Positions 18,124 through 27,857 are shown, counted from the first letter of the stretch. The stretch: DNA of 64,000 nt from Bacillus horti (GCF_030813115.1 NZ_JAUSTY010000006.1:62001-126000), one strand, 5' to 3'. Program-made: numbers and translations. Notes: a model not told the origin generated them from the sequence alone.

Positions 18124-18180
18124 GAAAGCTTCCTCTAATGATGGACTGACGAGTTCTTCGAGAGGGCTTCGATTAGAGCT
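18124..18180. repeat. Dispersed intergenic hairpin repeat, copy C
   Basis: Second full copy of the element at 7916-7978. It keeps the left block, the TTCGAGAGGGCTTCGAT right block and outer pairing through CTCTAAT (18133-18139) and ATTAGAG (18172-18178). As with copy A, a plus-strand gene begins within 200 bp downstream. Confidence 0.7.
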
Positions 18181-18271
18181 CCTCCTATGGTAAAATAAGT
18201 TAGGGATGTAGCTGAGATAGAGTTGACGCTTAAGCATATCCTTACGAGCTATTATAAAGGAGGAGAGGGTA

Positions 18272-19216
18272 TTGAAGTATCGTAGATTGGGAAGATCTGG
18301 ACTCAAGGTAAGTGAAATCAGCTTGGGAAGCTGGCTAACCTATGGGAAAACGGTAGAAAAAGAGATGGCAACTAGAACCATACATAAAGCATATGAGCTT
18401 GGCGTTAACTTTTTCGACTCGGCAAACGTTTATGAGCGTGGAGAAGGGGAAAAGGTGATGTCCCTGGCTTTAAAATCCTTTCCCCGGGAATCCTATGTCC
18501 TAACTACTAAAGCGTTCTGGCCAATGGGTGAAGGACCGAATGATCGAGGTCTTTCTCGTAAGCATGTTTTTGAGCAGGTACACGCCAGCTTAAGACGAAT
18601 GCAATTAGACTATATTGATGTGTTTTATTGTCATCGCTATGATCCAGAAACTCCTGTAGATGAAACACTGAGAATCATTGATGATCTCATCAGACAAGGA
18701 AAGATTCTTTATGCTGGGGTAAGTGAATGGACGGCTGCTCAGATTGAAGAAGCGGTATCTGTCTCTGAAAAATACTTGCTTGATCGCATTGTAGTCAACC
18801 AGCCTCGCTATAATATGTTTGAACGATATATTGAACAAGAGATTATTCCAGTCTCTGAAAAGTATGGAATCTCACAGGTTGTTTTTTCTCCACTTGCTCA
18901 AGGAATGCTAACTGGTAAATATAAAGGTGGTCAAATCCCTAGTGATAGCCGTGCCTCAAATAAAGATATTGGTCAATTTATCAAGAGATTTCTCACAGAA
19001 GATTATGATCGTCAGGTAGGGCAACTAGAGCAATTAGCCACTGAGCACGATCTTACCATTACGGAGCTAGCTTTAGCTTGGATTCTGCGTCAGCCTAATG
19101 TTGCCAGTGCTCTTGTTGGAGCAAGTAAGCCAGAGCAGATTGAAGCGAACGTCAAAGCCTCCGAAATTGAGCTGTCTGTTGATATACTTGAGAAAGTAAG
19201 GGAGATTATAGGCTAA
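18272..19216 (+). CDS. Aldo/keto reductase, Kv-beta-like
   Basis: 314-aa NADPH-dependent oxidoreductase with a TIM-barrel fold. The catalytic tetrad is visible: Asp in NFFDSANVYE with Tyr, Lys in LTTKAFW and His in YCHRYD. NADPH-binding signatures (VFSPLAQGMLTGKY and VGASKPEQIEANV) place it in the AKR6/YghZ-type subfamily. TTG start with GGAGGAGAGG upstream. Monocistronic, ending in a bidirectional terminator. Probable role is detoxification of reactive aldehydes; substrate unknown. Confidence 0.92.
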   Translation: MKYRRLGRSGLKVSEISLGSWLTYGKTVEKEMATRTIHKAYELGVNFFDSANVYERGEGEKVMSLALKSFPRESYVLTTKAFWPMGEGPNDRGLSRKHVFEQVHASLRRMQLDYIDVFYCHRYDPETPVDETLRIIDDLIRQGKILYAGVSEWTAAQIEEAVSVSEKYLLDRIVVNQPRYNMFERYIEQEIIPVSEKYGISQVVFSPLAQGMLTGKYKGGQIPSDSRASNKDIGQFIKRFLTEDYDRQVGQLEQLATEHDLTITELALAWILRQPNVASALVGASKPEQIEANVKASEIELSVDILEKVREIIG

Positions 19217-19222
19217 ATTAAC

Positions 19223-19265
19223 AAAAAAGTATGACAGTTCACTGAAACCACTGTCATACTTTTTT
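19223..19265. terminator. Bidirectional terminator
   Basis: Perfect 16-bp inverted repeat from AAAAAAGTATGACAGT (19223-19238) to its complement (19250-19265), lying between convergent genes; A run on one side and T run on the other allow use from both strands. Confidence 0.92.
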
Positions 19266-19272
19266 ATTCTCT

Positions 19273-19881
19273 TTAAAATACTTTATTTTTATAAATACGA
19301 ATCGACAGAAGCCAAGAACAAATATACAGAACAATTGTCGAAAAGATAATGATTAAATAAACATTAAAATCTTGTAATGCTAATAACATCTGGTAAAAAT
19401 CCCTAATTAAATCATGTAAATTTTGAACTAAGGTACTAATTAACACTAGATAAATAGCAAATAAAACAATTGAACAGATAAACAAAGATTGGCTCTTGAA
19501 GCGATAAGAAAATGGAAACATAAATGAGACTGATATCATAACAAGGCTTACTAAAAGGATTAAATCCTTCATTAATATTAACTCTCTATGAAAGACTACG
19601 TTACCAATAAATATAGTAAGAACAACTATACAAGTAAATATAAGTGCGCCTATATACTTTGAACTAACAATGTCCTTACGAGTGTAGGGCAATGAATTCA
19701 GTAGGATGTTGATTTGAGATTTTTCATCCATCGTAAAAGCGGTCCATATAATGACAATACTAAATACAAAACCCGACCAAATATACGATATATCCAGAGC
19801 TAAATAAACTAATAAAGCAGGTACTAGTATCATTAAAGTTTTCTTTTGTAATAGGATATCTTTTCTTATTAAGTTCAACAC
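19273..19881 (-). CDS. ABC-2 type transporter permease
   Basis: 202-aa integral membrane protein with about six hydrophobic helices, starting MLNLIRKDILLQKKTLMIL, the usual opening of YhcI/PmtB-like ABC-2 permeases. It follows its ATPase gene with one base between them and is the last gene of a GntR-ATPase-permease operon. Such exporters remove peptides, antibiotics or membrane-active compounds; the cargo here is unknown. Confidence 0.85.
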   Translation of the reverse strand: MLNLIRKDILLQKKTLMILVPALLVYLALDISYIWSGFVFSIVIIWTAFTMDEKSQINILLNSLPYTRKDIVSSKYIGALIFTCIVVLTIFIGNVVFHRELILMKDLILLVSLVMISVSFMFPFSYRFKSQSLFICSIVLFAIYLVLISTLVQNLHDLIRDFYQMLLALQDFNVYLIIIFSTIVLYICSWLLSIRIYKNKVF

Positions 19882-19882
19882 T

Positions 19883-20743
19883 CTATTTAGCCCCTTTCTT
19901 TGTATAGAACATCAGCTCTTCAATGGTTGGTCTTTCAACCAAAACTAAATCCCCAAAAATATCTTCTATCCGTGCTTTATTGGATGTTAATGCCTCAAAA
20001 CCAGCATTGGATTTACGAATGGAAATAAACTCCTGCTCTGTATCTCGATCTAATAGCTCCATTCCTCCTTTTACAAGGGCATACTCTTCTGCAATTTCAT
20101 ATGTTTTCTTTGTAAAAATAAGCTCGCCGTTATGAATAAAAGTAATATAATCAGCTATACGTTCTAAATCTGTTGTTATATGAGTAGAAAAGAAAATGGT
20201 TTTATCCCCGTCTTGCATGATGTGATGAAGGATATCTAGCAGCTCTCTGCGAAAGATTGGGTCTAATCCTGATGTAGGTTCATCCATAATAATTAACTCT
20301 GCATGATGTGATAAGGCTATGGTTAGAGAGGCTTTCATCATCATTCCCTTAGAAAAGGATTTGATCTTTTTATTTAACGGTAATTCGAATTGTTCAACAT
20401 AGTGATTAAATTGTTTCTCATCCCAATTTATATAGGAGGGTCTTATAATATCTTTCATTTCAGCTAGTGTTAATTGCTCGTAAAACATATTTTCATCAAA
20501 TACAAAACCAATTCGTTGCTTGATCATTTTTTCATATTGTTTATAATTTAAGCCGAATATTGAAATTGATCCGCTATCAGGTTGCAGTAAATTCATGATA
20601 AGTTTAATCGTTGTAGATTTTCCAACGCCATTACCACCGATAAACCCTGTTATGTATCCTTTTTTTACTACCATAGAAATATTTTTTAAGTGAAAATCAC
20701 CAAATGATTTATCAACATGCTTTAATTCAATAACATTTTCCAT
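19883..20743 (-). CDS. ABC transporter ATP-binding protein, YhcG/PmtA-like
   Basis: 286-aa ATPase that energises the adjacent permease. Walker A is GGNGVGKST, the signature region is the divergent FSKGMMMKASL (in place of LSGGQ), Walker B is LIIMDEPTSGLD and the switch histidine is in STHITTDLE. The divergent signature is usual for this YtrB/PmtA subfamily. Its start overlaps the stop of the GntR gene, indicating translational coupling. Confidence 0.92.
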   Translation of the reverse strand: MENVIELKHVDKSFGDFHLKNISMVVKKGYITGFIGGNGVGKSTTIKLIMNLLQPDSGSISIFGLNYKQYEKMIKQRIGFVFDENMFYEQLTLAEMKDIIRPSYINWDEKQFNHYVEQFELPLNKKIKSFSKGMMMKASLTIALSHHAELIIMDEPTSGLDPIFRRELLDILHHIMQDGDKTIFFSTHITTDLERIADYITFIHNGELIFTKKTYEIAEEYALVKGGMELLDRDTEQEFISIRKSNAGFEALTSNKARIEDIFGDLVLVERPTIEELMFYTKKGAK

Positions 20744-21120
20744 TAGTCTTCCTCCCTATAGAGCAGTGTAAGTAGATTTTTCAATTCTGTAAGTGAGATA
20801 CCCATTTCTTTACTGTTTTGTATGGCCGACAACAATTGCTCTTCTATAACTTTCATTTTTCTTTCTTTAATCATTTCATTATCCTGCTCTGATACAAAAG
20901 AACCTTTGCCCACAACGGAATAGATGAATCCATTCTTTTCAAGTTCCTCATAAGCACGTTTTGTTGTAATAAGGCTTATATCCAAATCCTTTGCTAACTG
21001 TCGCATTGAAGGAAGGGACTGCCCGGCATGTAATTCATTGGTCAAAATATGCTTCTTAATTTGTGCATAAATTTGCTCATAAATAGGCTCTTTCGAATGA
21101 TTTGAAATAATAATTTTCAT
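20743..21120 (-). CDS. GntR family regulator, YtrA subfamily
   Basis: 125-aa short GntR regulator: winged helix-turn-helix at residues 10-75 (SMRQLAKDLDISLITTKRAYE) and only a short dimerisation helix pair after it, as in YtrA, YhcF and PmtR. These repress their own ABC exporter operon and are released by membrane-active or ligand signals. A strong palindrome directly upstream is the probable operator. First gene of the three-gene operon. Confidence 0.92.
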   Translation of the reverse strand: MKIIISNHSKEPIYEQIYAQIKKHILTNELHAGQSLPSMRQLAKDLDISLITTKRAYEELEKNGFIYSVVGKGSFVSEQDNEMIKERKMKVIEEQLLSAIQNSKEMGISLTELKNLLTLLYREED

Positions 21121-21140
21121 GTGAAAACCTCACTAATATA

Positions 21141-21163
21141 TTGTATATATACTTTATATACAA
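21141..21163. promoter_or_regulatory. YtrA-type operator
   Basis: Perfect 9-bp arms TTGTATATA (21141-21149) and TATATACAA (21155-21163) with a 5-bp spacer, 20 bp before the GntR start. Placement and symmetry indicate autorepression of the GntR-ABC operon. Confidence 0.75.
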
Positions 21164-21337
21164 TATACACATAATGATTTTATAATACAACCCTTTTTTA
21201 ACAATAGTAAAAAAGCCTTTGAAAGTTTATTTATGCACACTTTGTACAACTCAGCTTCAATAGGGACAAAGAAAAAATCCTGTAGACACATGATTTTGTG
21301 ATACAGGATTTCAATTAAATTTTATAAAACTACTTAT

Positions 21338-23200
21338 CTAAAAATGCTCTTCTAAAAGCTCATAAATCCTTAATGCTGTATAAACGTCTAAAAGAGAGGA
21401 GTGATCCTCAAGCGAGAGTTCTAAAATTTCCTCTACTCTTCTTATCCGATAGTTTAGTGTATTAATGTGCACATGTAGGCACTCAGCTGTTTTCTTTGCA
21501 CTGTGGTTTTGTCTAAGATATTCTAAAAAGCTAGGTAGGAAAACACGTTTTCCAGAATCCTCATAAGCTAGTAGAGGACCTAATACCTCCTTGGCAAACT
21601 CTATCAGATCAGGAATGGAGTGCTTGAGTAGTAGTCGCGTTGATCCAAGCTCAGTAAAGCTGATACAGCCACTCTTACCCCTAAAGGTACGGATGAATTC
21701 AATACATTTTATGGACTGTTCACTAGATTTCTTCAGCTGATGTAAGCCGTGGAACGGAAGACCAATCCCAACAAATAAATGACAGCTATCCTGATAACGA
21801 CTCTGCAGCTGTTCGAGTAGCTGCTGACTGTTTTGCCTTGAGTAATGGTTAATAAACTCTGTCGTGCTTTGCTCACTGTAAGAAAGTAAAATAATGATCT
21901 GGTCATTTTTTGCTGCGACTAGTCCAAGAGGATTCCCATTCCTCAGAAAAATGTGGTTAGCCAGCTGAATAATCTCCCTGCGTGTCATAAAAGCAGAGAA
22001 ATCATCCTTAAAGCTTTTTTGTAATAGCTTATCCATATGAATAGTAACAATCTGAAACTGTCTACGAGGATCTAGGTCAATCGAATGAGCCATTCTTTTA
22101 ATCAGCTGATGGTTAAAATTCCCCGCAAAAAGCTCAGCTAGCATTTTTTCTCTAATACTATTTTCTGATTCAAAAATAGTTTGTGATTTGATTAACTCCA
22201 TAGATAGGACAGAGCTTGCGTGTTCTAGAGCTGTGAAATCAACCTCTGTTAAATGTTTGACCTGAAGTAATATGAGATACCCTAAGAAATTTGGTTTTGC
22301 CCCTAGAGGAAGAACAAGCATGGACAGAGGCTGATCTTGATATTCAAGCTCCATGATCGTTTGATATTTAGGAAGATCAAGCATTTTCAGCTTGATTTGT
22401 TTCTCTAAGGCGTCCAAATAAGCTTGAGGGAGTATCTCTAAATGAGATTTTGATAGAATGACACCCGTATTGTCTGCCAAAACTAAAGGATTGCCGAACA
22501 ATTGATAAATATAAGCGAGAATTTCTTCAATACTTTTTCCATTTAAAACAAGATGGGATAGGCTTTGATGAATATCTATACTTCTTTTCAAAAGGTTGTT
22601 TTGCTGAATAATTAACGAGTTCATATTTTCTAACAGATGAATAGAGCTTTGCTGTTCACGATAAAGTCTTGTTTTTTCAATAATGCTTGCAGCTTGATGT
22701 GAGATAGCCTCTAGCAAACGGATATCTGCCGTGGTAAAGCACTGGTTCTCATCAAATGAATCAATAGTTATGACTCCTATGCAATTTCCGTTTAATAGAA
22801 TAGGAGTGCAAAGGGCACTGTATGGATAGCTCGGCTGTTTTCTTTGCATTAGATCTAATGTTTGTTCTGTAGTGGTGTGCTCAATATAATGGAGGATGGC
22901 TTTTCTATTAAACATAAGTGGTCTTCTAGCGTTAAAGGCCTGACCGGTCATTGATTCACCAGGAAGAATCCGTACATTGCTAAAAATATCAGCATTCACA
23001 CCTAACGTATATTTTGCCTCTAACACATTCTTTTTCTGATCATACAAAAAAAGGATGCCACTATCAGCTGCCTCAATGACGGAGATTGTTTCCCTCATAA
23101 TGAGCTCTAACGTCTCATCATAATTTAAAGAAGAATTTAGCACATTGGAAACATGTATAAGTGATTGTAGCTGTCTTCGACTTAAATCAAGCTCTAGCAT
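21338..23200 (-). CDS. GAF-PucR family transcriptional regulator
   Basis: 620-aa regulator. Residues 10-175 form a GAF sensor domain (ETLELIMRETISVIEAADSG), the middle about 220-520 is a helical region of the PucR/CdaR type, and the C-terminus (residues 555-615) is the PucR helix-turn-helix (SAKKTAECLHVHINTLNYRI). No membrane segment. It is divergent from the oligopeptide ABC importer, suggesting that it activates those genes in response to a small-molecule or peptide signal. Confidence 0.88.
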   Translation of the reverse strand: MLELDLSRRQLQSLIHVSNVLNSSLNYDETLELIMRETISVIEAADSGILFLYDQKKNVLEAKYTLGVNADIFSNVRILPGESMTGQAFNARRPLMFNRKAILHYIEHTTTEQTLDLMQRKQPSYPYSALCTPILLNGNCIGVITIDSFDENQCFTTADIRLLEAISHQAASIIEKTRLYREQQSSIHLLENMNSLIIQQNNLLKRSIDIHQSLSHLVLNGKSIEEILAYIYQLFGNPLVLADNTGVILSKSHLEILPQAYLDALEKQIKLKMLDLPKYQTIMELEYQDQPLSMLVLPLGAKPNFLGYLILLQVKHLTEVDFTALEHASSVLSMELIKSQTIFESENSIREKMLAELFAGNFNHQLIKRMAHSIDLDPRRQFQIVTIHMDKLLQKSFKDDFSAFMTRREIIQLANHIFLRNGNPLGLVAAKNDQIIILLSYSEQSTTEFINHYSRQNSQQLLEQLQSRYQDSCHLFVGIGLPFHGLHQLKKSSEQSIKCIEFIRTFRGKSGCISFTELGSTRLLLKHSIPDLIEFAKEVLGPLLAYEDSGKRVFLPSFLEYLRQNHSAKKTAECLHVHINTLNYRIRRVEEILELSLEDHSSLLDVYTALRIYELLEEHF

Positions 23201-23356
23201 GTGATCAACTCCCTCGTGATGTTAGTGAAGCTATTTGTTGGTTTATACAAAAATAGCTTCTTTTTTTTAGGCGAACACACATAGAAAAATGAGAAACAAG
23301 TTGTTTAAATTATAGTTATATTCAATCAATTTGTAAAATAAAAAGGAGGGTCAACG

Positions 23357-24928
23357 ATGTTAAGGAAAAACAAATGGACTTTTGTACTAGTTGCTTTTCT
23401 TTTATTATGTGCAGCAGCATGTACACCTAATACAGCTGGGACAGATGATCAACCTGATTCAGAGCCAGGTAGCGAAACACCAGATCCTTCAGCACCATCT
23501 CGAGACAGTATTGTGATTGCTGTTGAGTCTGATGCAGTGACGATGCTGGCGAATACGGATGTCAATTATGTTAATGATGTTCAGATTAGAAACATCTATG
23601 ATCCTTTAATAGAACGTGATGAACAAGGTCAATTTATTCCTGGTCTTGCGGAGGAATGGGAGAGTATTGATGAACTCACCTGGGAGTTTAAGCTGCGAGA
23701 TGATGTTGTATTTCATAATGGAGAGCCGTTTAATGCTGAGGCGGTAAAATTTAATATTGATTATATCTTGGATGAAAGTAACCAGTCCTTTTATCTGTCG
23801 CGCTGGACAATGGTTGATGAGGTGGAAGTAGTAGACGATTATACGGTAAGAATTAAGACATCAGTACCATTTCCTACACTTCCACTAAGAATTGCCGATG
23901 ATCTGTTAATTATGGAGCCTACTCATGTTCAAGAAGTGGGTAACGAAGAGGCTGCTAGAAACCCAATTGGAACAGGTGCTTATGAATTTGATCAATGGCA
24001 AAGGGATGAGTATTTGATTCTTACAGCTAATGATCAGTATTGGAAGGGTGAACCGCAAATTAAACAAGTAACCTTTCGTTATATCTCTGAATTTAGTGCT
24101 AGGCTATCTGCCTTTTTAAGCGGAGACGTACATTTGTTCAAGAATGTACCCGTTGACTCTGTTGCTAATATAGAGAATGACGATCAATCTAAAATTGAAA
24201 TGATTGGTTCTTCAAGAATTAACTATCTGGCCTTAAATAATTTCTATGAGGGTCCGTTGCAGGATCAAAGAGTAAGACAGGCGATTAATTATGCTGTGGA
24301 TGTAGATGAATTGTTGGAGGCTGTTTTAAATGGCTATGGAACGAAGATGACTGGTCCTTTATCTCAAATTAATGCCGATTACACAGAGACAAGCGATTAT
24401 GGCTATGATCCTGACAGAGCCATCGAGCTTATACAGGAAGCTGGCTATGAACCAGAGGATTTGAATCTTCAGATAGATACGCCTAGCGGAAGATATCCTA
24501 TGGACACACATGTAGCACAGGCTATTGCTTCACAGTTAGAGAGAATAGGCATTTCCGTAAATATTCAGGTCAATGAGTGGGGAAATCATTTGGCCAAAAT
24601 TCGTCAGAGAGATATGCAGGACATGTTTATTCTAGGCTGGGGTCCAGCCTATGATGGGCAAGGAACCATAGAAAATCTGTTTACTGAGAATTCTCCATAC
24701 AGTGGTTTCTACGATCCCGAGGTAGAGGAACAGATTTATGCCGCACTACCGATCTTTGATGAGAATGAGAGAAAGCAGGCGTTTGATGATCTTCAGCATC
24801 TATTAGTAGAACAGGCAGCTTGGGTTCCCCTTTGGCAGCAAGGCGATCTGTATGCCGTTGATGATCAGCTTACCTTTATTCCTAGAGTAGATGAACGGTT
24901 TACCGTATTTGAGATGAGTTGGGATTAG
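23357..24928 (+). CDS. Oligopeptide ABC transporter substrate-binding lipoprotein
   Basis: 523-aa extracytoplasmic receptor of the SBP_bac_5 (DppA/OppA/GsiB) family. The lipobox is CAAAC (cysteine near residue 22), followed by an acidic proline-rich linker. The body carries family marks such as IYDPLIERDEQGQFIPGLAE and WEFKLRDDVVFHNGEPFNA. It captures peptides or peptide-like ligands for the two permeases and two ATPases that follow, with AAGGAGGG before the ATG. The M24 genes downstream support a peptide or amide substrate. Confidence 0.92.
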   Translation: MLRKNKWTFVLVAFLLLCAAACTPNTAGTDDQPDSEPGSETPDPSAPSRDSIVIAVESDAVTMLANTDVNYVNDVQIRNIYDPLIERDEQGQFIPGLAEEWESIDELTWEFKLRDDVVFHNGEPFNAEAVKFNIDYILDESNQSFYLSRWTMVDEVEVVDDYTVRIKTSVPFPTLPLRIADDLLIMEPTHVQEVGNEEAARNPIGTGAYEFDQWQRDEYLILTANDQYWKGEPQIKQVTFRYISEFSARLSAFLSGDVHLFKNVPVDSVANIENDDQSKIEMIGSSRINYLALNNFYEGPLQDQRVRQAINYAVDVDELLEAVLNGYGTKMTGPLSQINADYTETSDYGYDPDRAIELIQEAGYEPEDLNLQIDTPSGRYPMDTHVAQAIASQLERIGISVNIQVNEWGNHLAKIRQRDMQDMFILGWGPAYDGQGTIENLFTENSPYSGFYDPEVEEQIYAALPIFDENERKQAFDDLQHLLVEQAAWVPLWQQGDLYAVDDQLTFIPRVDERFTVFEMSWD

Positions 24929-24996
24929 AAGGTGAGATTGACGTTGGGAAGAGGAGGGGAAGCCCTCCTTTTCACACATAGAGAGGGGGAAGCAGC

Positions 24997-25914
24997 TTGC
25001 TAGATTATATTCTAAAAAGAGCCATTCAAACGATCATCGTCCTATTACTAGCGTTGACTGCTGTATTCTTCTTGATCCGCTTGGCTGGTGACCCTACGGC
25101 CTTGTTTCTGCCTCCAGACGCTTCAAGAGCTCAGATTGAACAATTTCGCACACAGCTAGGCTTTGATCGACCCTTATATGTTCAGTACTTCGAGTTTATG
25201 GTCAATGCGGTACAAGGTGATTTTGGTACCTCCTTACGGACAAGGGAGGATGCGCTGTCTGTTGTTCTAGATCGTGTTCCTGCAACCTTTCAGCTAGCCT
25301 TTACTGCTTTAGGTCTTTCTTTGCTCATTGCTCTACCAGTCGGTATTCTTTCTGCTTACAAAAGAAATTCAATCTATGACCAAGTAGGAGTTGGCTTTAC
25401 GGTGCTTGGTCAGGCTGTTCCTAGCTTTTGGTTAGGACTGATCCTCATTTACATTTTTGCTGCCTTATTAAGGTGGTTTCCATCTGGTGGGGGTGGCTCC
25501 ATGATGCACTTTGTTTTACCTACTGTAACCTTAGCCGCCTATAGTGTTGCTAGATTTGCTCGTTTTACTCGTTCAGCTATGCTAGATATTTTAAGTAAGG
25601 ACTATATCCGAACAGCTAGATCATCAGGTACTCCAACTCGCCGAATTTTGTCTCGCTATGCCTTTAAAAACACATTGATTCCGATCATTACTCTTGTTGC
25701 GTTGGATTTAGGGACGTTGCTCGGAGGAGCCGTGATTACGGAGGTTGTTTTCTCCTGGCCTGGAGTAGGAAGAGTTCTCTATCAGTCTTTACTTAATCGA
25801 GACTTTCCTGTTGTACTGGCTGGTGTGTTTTTAATCGCTCTAATCTATTCTATTCTCAACTTTATCACTGACGTGCTATATGCCTACGTCAATCCACAAA
25901 TTAGAGTGAAGTAA
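24997..25914 (+). CDS. Oligopeptide ABC transporter permease, DppB type
   Basis: 305-aa membrane protein with six transmembrane helices. It has the DppB/GsiC N-terminus (MLDYILKRAIQTIIVLLLAL) and the EAA-loop region around DYIRTARSSGTP, which contacts the ATPase. TTG start with GAGAGGGGGA upstream. Second gene of the importer operon. Confidence 0.93.
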   Translation: MLDYILKRAIQTIIVLLLALTAVFFLIRLAGDPTALFLPPDASRAQIEQFRTQLGFDRPLYVQYFEFMVNAVQGDFGTSLRTREDALSVVLDRVPATFQLAFTALGLSLLIALPVGILSAYKRNSIYDQVGVGFTVLGQAVPSFWLGLILIYIFAALLRWFPSGGGGSMMHFVLPTVTLAAYSVARFARFTRSAMLDILSKDYIRTARSSGTPTRRILSRYAFKNTLIPIITLVALDLGTLLGGAVITEVVFSWPGVGRVLYQSLLNRDFPVVLAGVFLIALIYSILNFITDVLYAYVNPQIRVK

Positions 25915-25921
25915 AGGGGGA

Positions 25922-26785
25922 ATGGACATGGAAAACAAATCAAGGTTAGCAGGCTTTTTTTCACAGCTTGTTCGGAGCCCTACTGGTCTGTTAGGATTCA
26001 CGATTATCATTTGTGTCTTAATTCTAGGGATAGCAGGAAAGTCGATAGCCCCCTTCCCACCAAATGAAGCAAATTTTATAAATAAACTAAGTCCTCCGTT
26101 AACAGATGGACATATTTTAGGCACGGATCAGCTAGGCAGAGATATTCTCTCAAGAATTATACATGGGACCCGCGTATCCCTAATGATTGGCTTAGTTACG
26201 GTAGTTTTTGCAGGACTTATCGGTACAGTCATTGGTATTCTAGCAGGGTATTTTCGAGGCTGGGTAGATATTATTCTGATGAGAATTGTCGATGTTCAGC
26301 TTAGCTTTCCTTTTATATTACTTGTTCTAGTCATTAATGCTGTGATTGGATCGGGCCTCCAGAATATTATTTTTTCTCTCGTTATTGTTGGCTGGGTGAT
26401 CTACGCAAGAATGGTTCGTAGTGAGGTTCTGGCGCTAAGGGAGAAGGAATTCATACTAGCTTGTGTAGCTACTGGGGTCCCACGCTGGCAAATCATTATT
26501 AAGCATATTGTTCCCAATCTATTTACACCGATTATTGTTTTATCGTCCTTACAAATTGCTACCTTTATTATTGCTGAAGCGTCAGTCAGCTTTTTAGGCT
26601 TCGGTGTTCAGCCGCCTGAGCCTGCCTGGGGAAACATGCTTAGTGAGGGAAAGGACTATATATTTAGCGCATGGTGGCTGATTACATTCCCTGGAATCGC
26701 TATAGTTCTAACAGCGCTAGGTGTAAATCTATTTGGTGATTGGCTAAGGGATGTTCTAGACCCTGAGCTTCAAGGAAAATCCTGA
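25922..26785 (+). CDS. Oligopeptide ABC transporter permease, DppC type
   Basis: 287-aa partner permease with an N-terminal helix, the DppC marker GTDQLGRDILSRIIHGTRVSL and the EAA loop near REKEFILACVATGVPRWQII. It begins seven bases after dppB with AAAGGGGG, so translation is probably coupled. Confidence 0.93.
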   Translation: MDMENKSRLAGFFSQLVRSPTGLLGFTIIICVLILGIAGKSIAPFPPNEANFINKLSPPLTDGHILGTDQLGRDILSRIIHGTRVSLMIGLVTVVFAGLIGTVIGILAGYFRGWVDIILMRIVDVQLSFPFILLVLVINAVIGSGLQNIIFSLVIVGWVIYARMVRSEVLALREKEFILACVATGVPRWQIIIKHIVPNLFTPIIVLSSLQIATFIIAEASVSFLGFGVQPPEPAWGNMLSEGKDYIFSAWWLITFPGIAIVLTALGVNLFGDWLRDVLDPELQGKS

Positions 26786-26846
26786 TCTGCGTTTCACATA
26801 GGTTACATGGCGGTTCATTGATGGTTCATGGAAGGAGGGCAAAAGG

Positions 26847-27857
26847 ATGAATGAAAGAAAAGCTATCCTGAGGGTGGAAAATTTAAAGACTTTCTTCAGA
26901 ACTCCTCGCGGTATTGTTAAAGCGGTTAATGGTATTGACATTACAGTTTATGAAGGTGAAACGTTAGGAATAGTGGGAGAGTCAGGCTGTGGGAAAAGTG
27001 TGACATCATTGTCCATTATGGGCTTATTGTCTAAGTCAGCCTTTACTGCAGAAGGGCATATCTATTTTGATGAGAAGGATCTTACGAAGCTAAAAGAGAG
27101 GGAAATGAGAAGGCTAAGAGGGAATAAAATCTCTATGATCTTTCAAGAGCCAATGACATCCTTGAACCCTGTTTTTACGATAGGTGAGCAATTAAGCGAG
27201 CCATTATTGCAGCACCGAAACTTAAAGAAAAGGGAAAGAAGACAGCATATAATCGAGATGCTAAAAACAGTAGGCATTCCTAGAGCGGAGGAGATCATTG
27301 ATGAATACCCTCATCAGCTATCTGGAGGAATGAGACAGAGAGTGATGATTTCTCTAGCTATGCTCTGTGAGCCTAAGCTTCTTATCGCAGATGAACCCAC
27401 TACGGCTCTGGATGTTACGATACAGGCTCAAATCCTACAATTGATGAAAAACATTAAGCAGGAAAAACAAATGTCCATGATCCTAATTACTCATGACCTT
27501 GGGGTTGTAGCAGAAATGTGTGATCGAGTGGTAGTGATGTATGCCGGTCAGGTCGTGGAAAGCGCTCCTATTCGCACACTATTTGATGAGCCTTTGCATC
27601 CCTATACGCAGGGATTATTAGCTTCTCTTCCTCATTCTAATACTCGTAAGAAGGAGCTTAAAACAATTCCGGGAAGCGTACCAAGACCAGATGATCTGCC
27701 AAAAGGCTGTGCTTTTGCTCCAAGATGTCCAAAGGTTTTCGATAAATGTCTGACTGACAAGCCACCCTTGTTTGAAGGATCTGTACAAACAAGCCGATGC
27801 TGGCTTTATGAGGATCAACTCGCTGGCGGGGAAGAGAGGAGGCTACAAGATGTCTGA
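26847..27857 (+). CDS. Oligopeptide ABC transporter ATPase, DppD type
   Basis: 336-aa ATPase with Walker A GESGCGKS, signature LSGGMRQRV, Walker B LLIADEPTTALDV and a C-terminal oligopeptide-transporter extension whose cysteines (CAFAPRCPKVFDKC) match the Fe-S or zinc-like motif of DppD/OppD proteins. AGGAGGGC precedes the ATG. Confidence 0.94.
   Translation: MNERKAILRVENLKTFFRTPRGIVKAVNGIDITVYEGETLGIVGESGCGKSVTSLSIMGLLSKSAFTAEGHIYFDEKDLTKLKEREMRRLRGNKISMIFQEPMTSLNPVFTIGEQLSEPLLQHRNLKKRERRQHIIEMLKTVGIPRAEEIIDEYPHQLSGGMRQRVMISLAMLCEPKLLIADEPTTALDVTIQAQILQLMKNIKQEKQMSMILITHDLGVVAEMCDRVVVMYAGQVVESAPIRTLFDEPLHPYTQGLLASLPHSNTRKKELKTIPGSVPRPDDLPKGCAFAPRCPKVFDKCLTDKPPLFEGSVQTSRCWLYEDQLAGGEERRLQDV

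Larger units (their letters stand above)
17956..18271. other. Intergenic region with terminator and repeat
   Basis: 316 bp between nagB and the aldo/keto reductase. It holds the nagB terminator (17978-18007), an inverted repeat with arms GGACGA and TCGTCC (about 18072-18106) and repeat copy C (18124-18180). No coding sequence is supported. Confidence 0.6.

Noticed and set aside
18060-18310. A 97-codon minus-strand frame across the repeat before the aldo/keto reductase
   Set aside because: It spans the repeat and the reductase start, has no ribosome site and no family resemblance.
27772-27849. Longer N-terminus for the DppF-type ATPase
   Set aside because: It would extend into dppD out of frame and lacks an RBS, while the ATG at 27850 has AGAGGAGG and gives the usual length.
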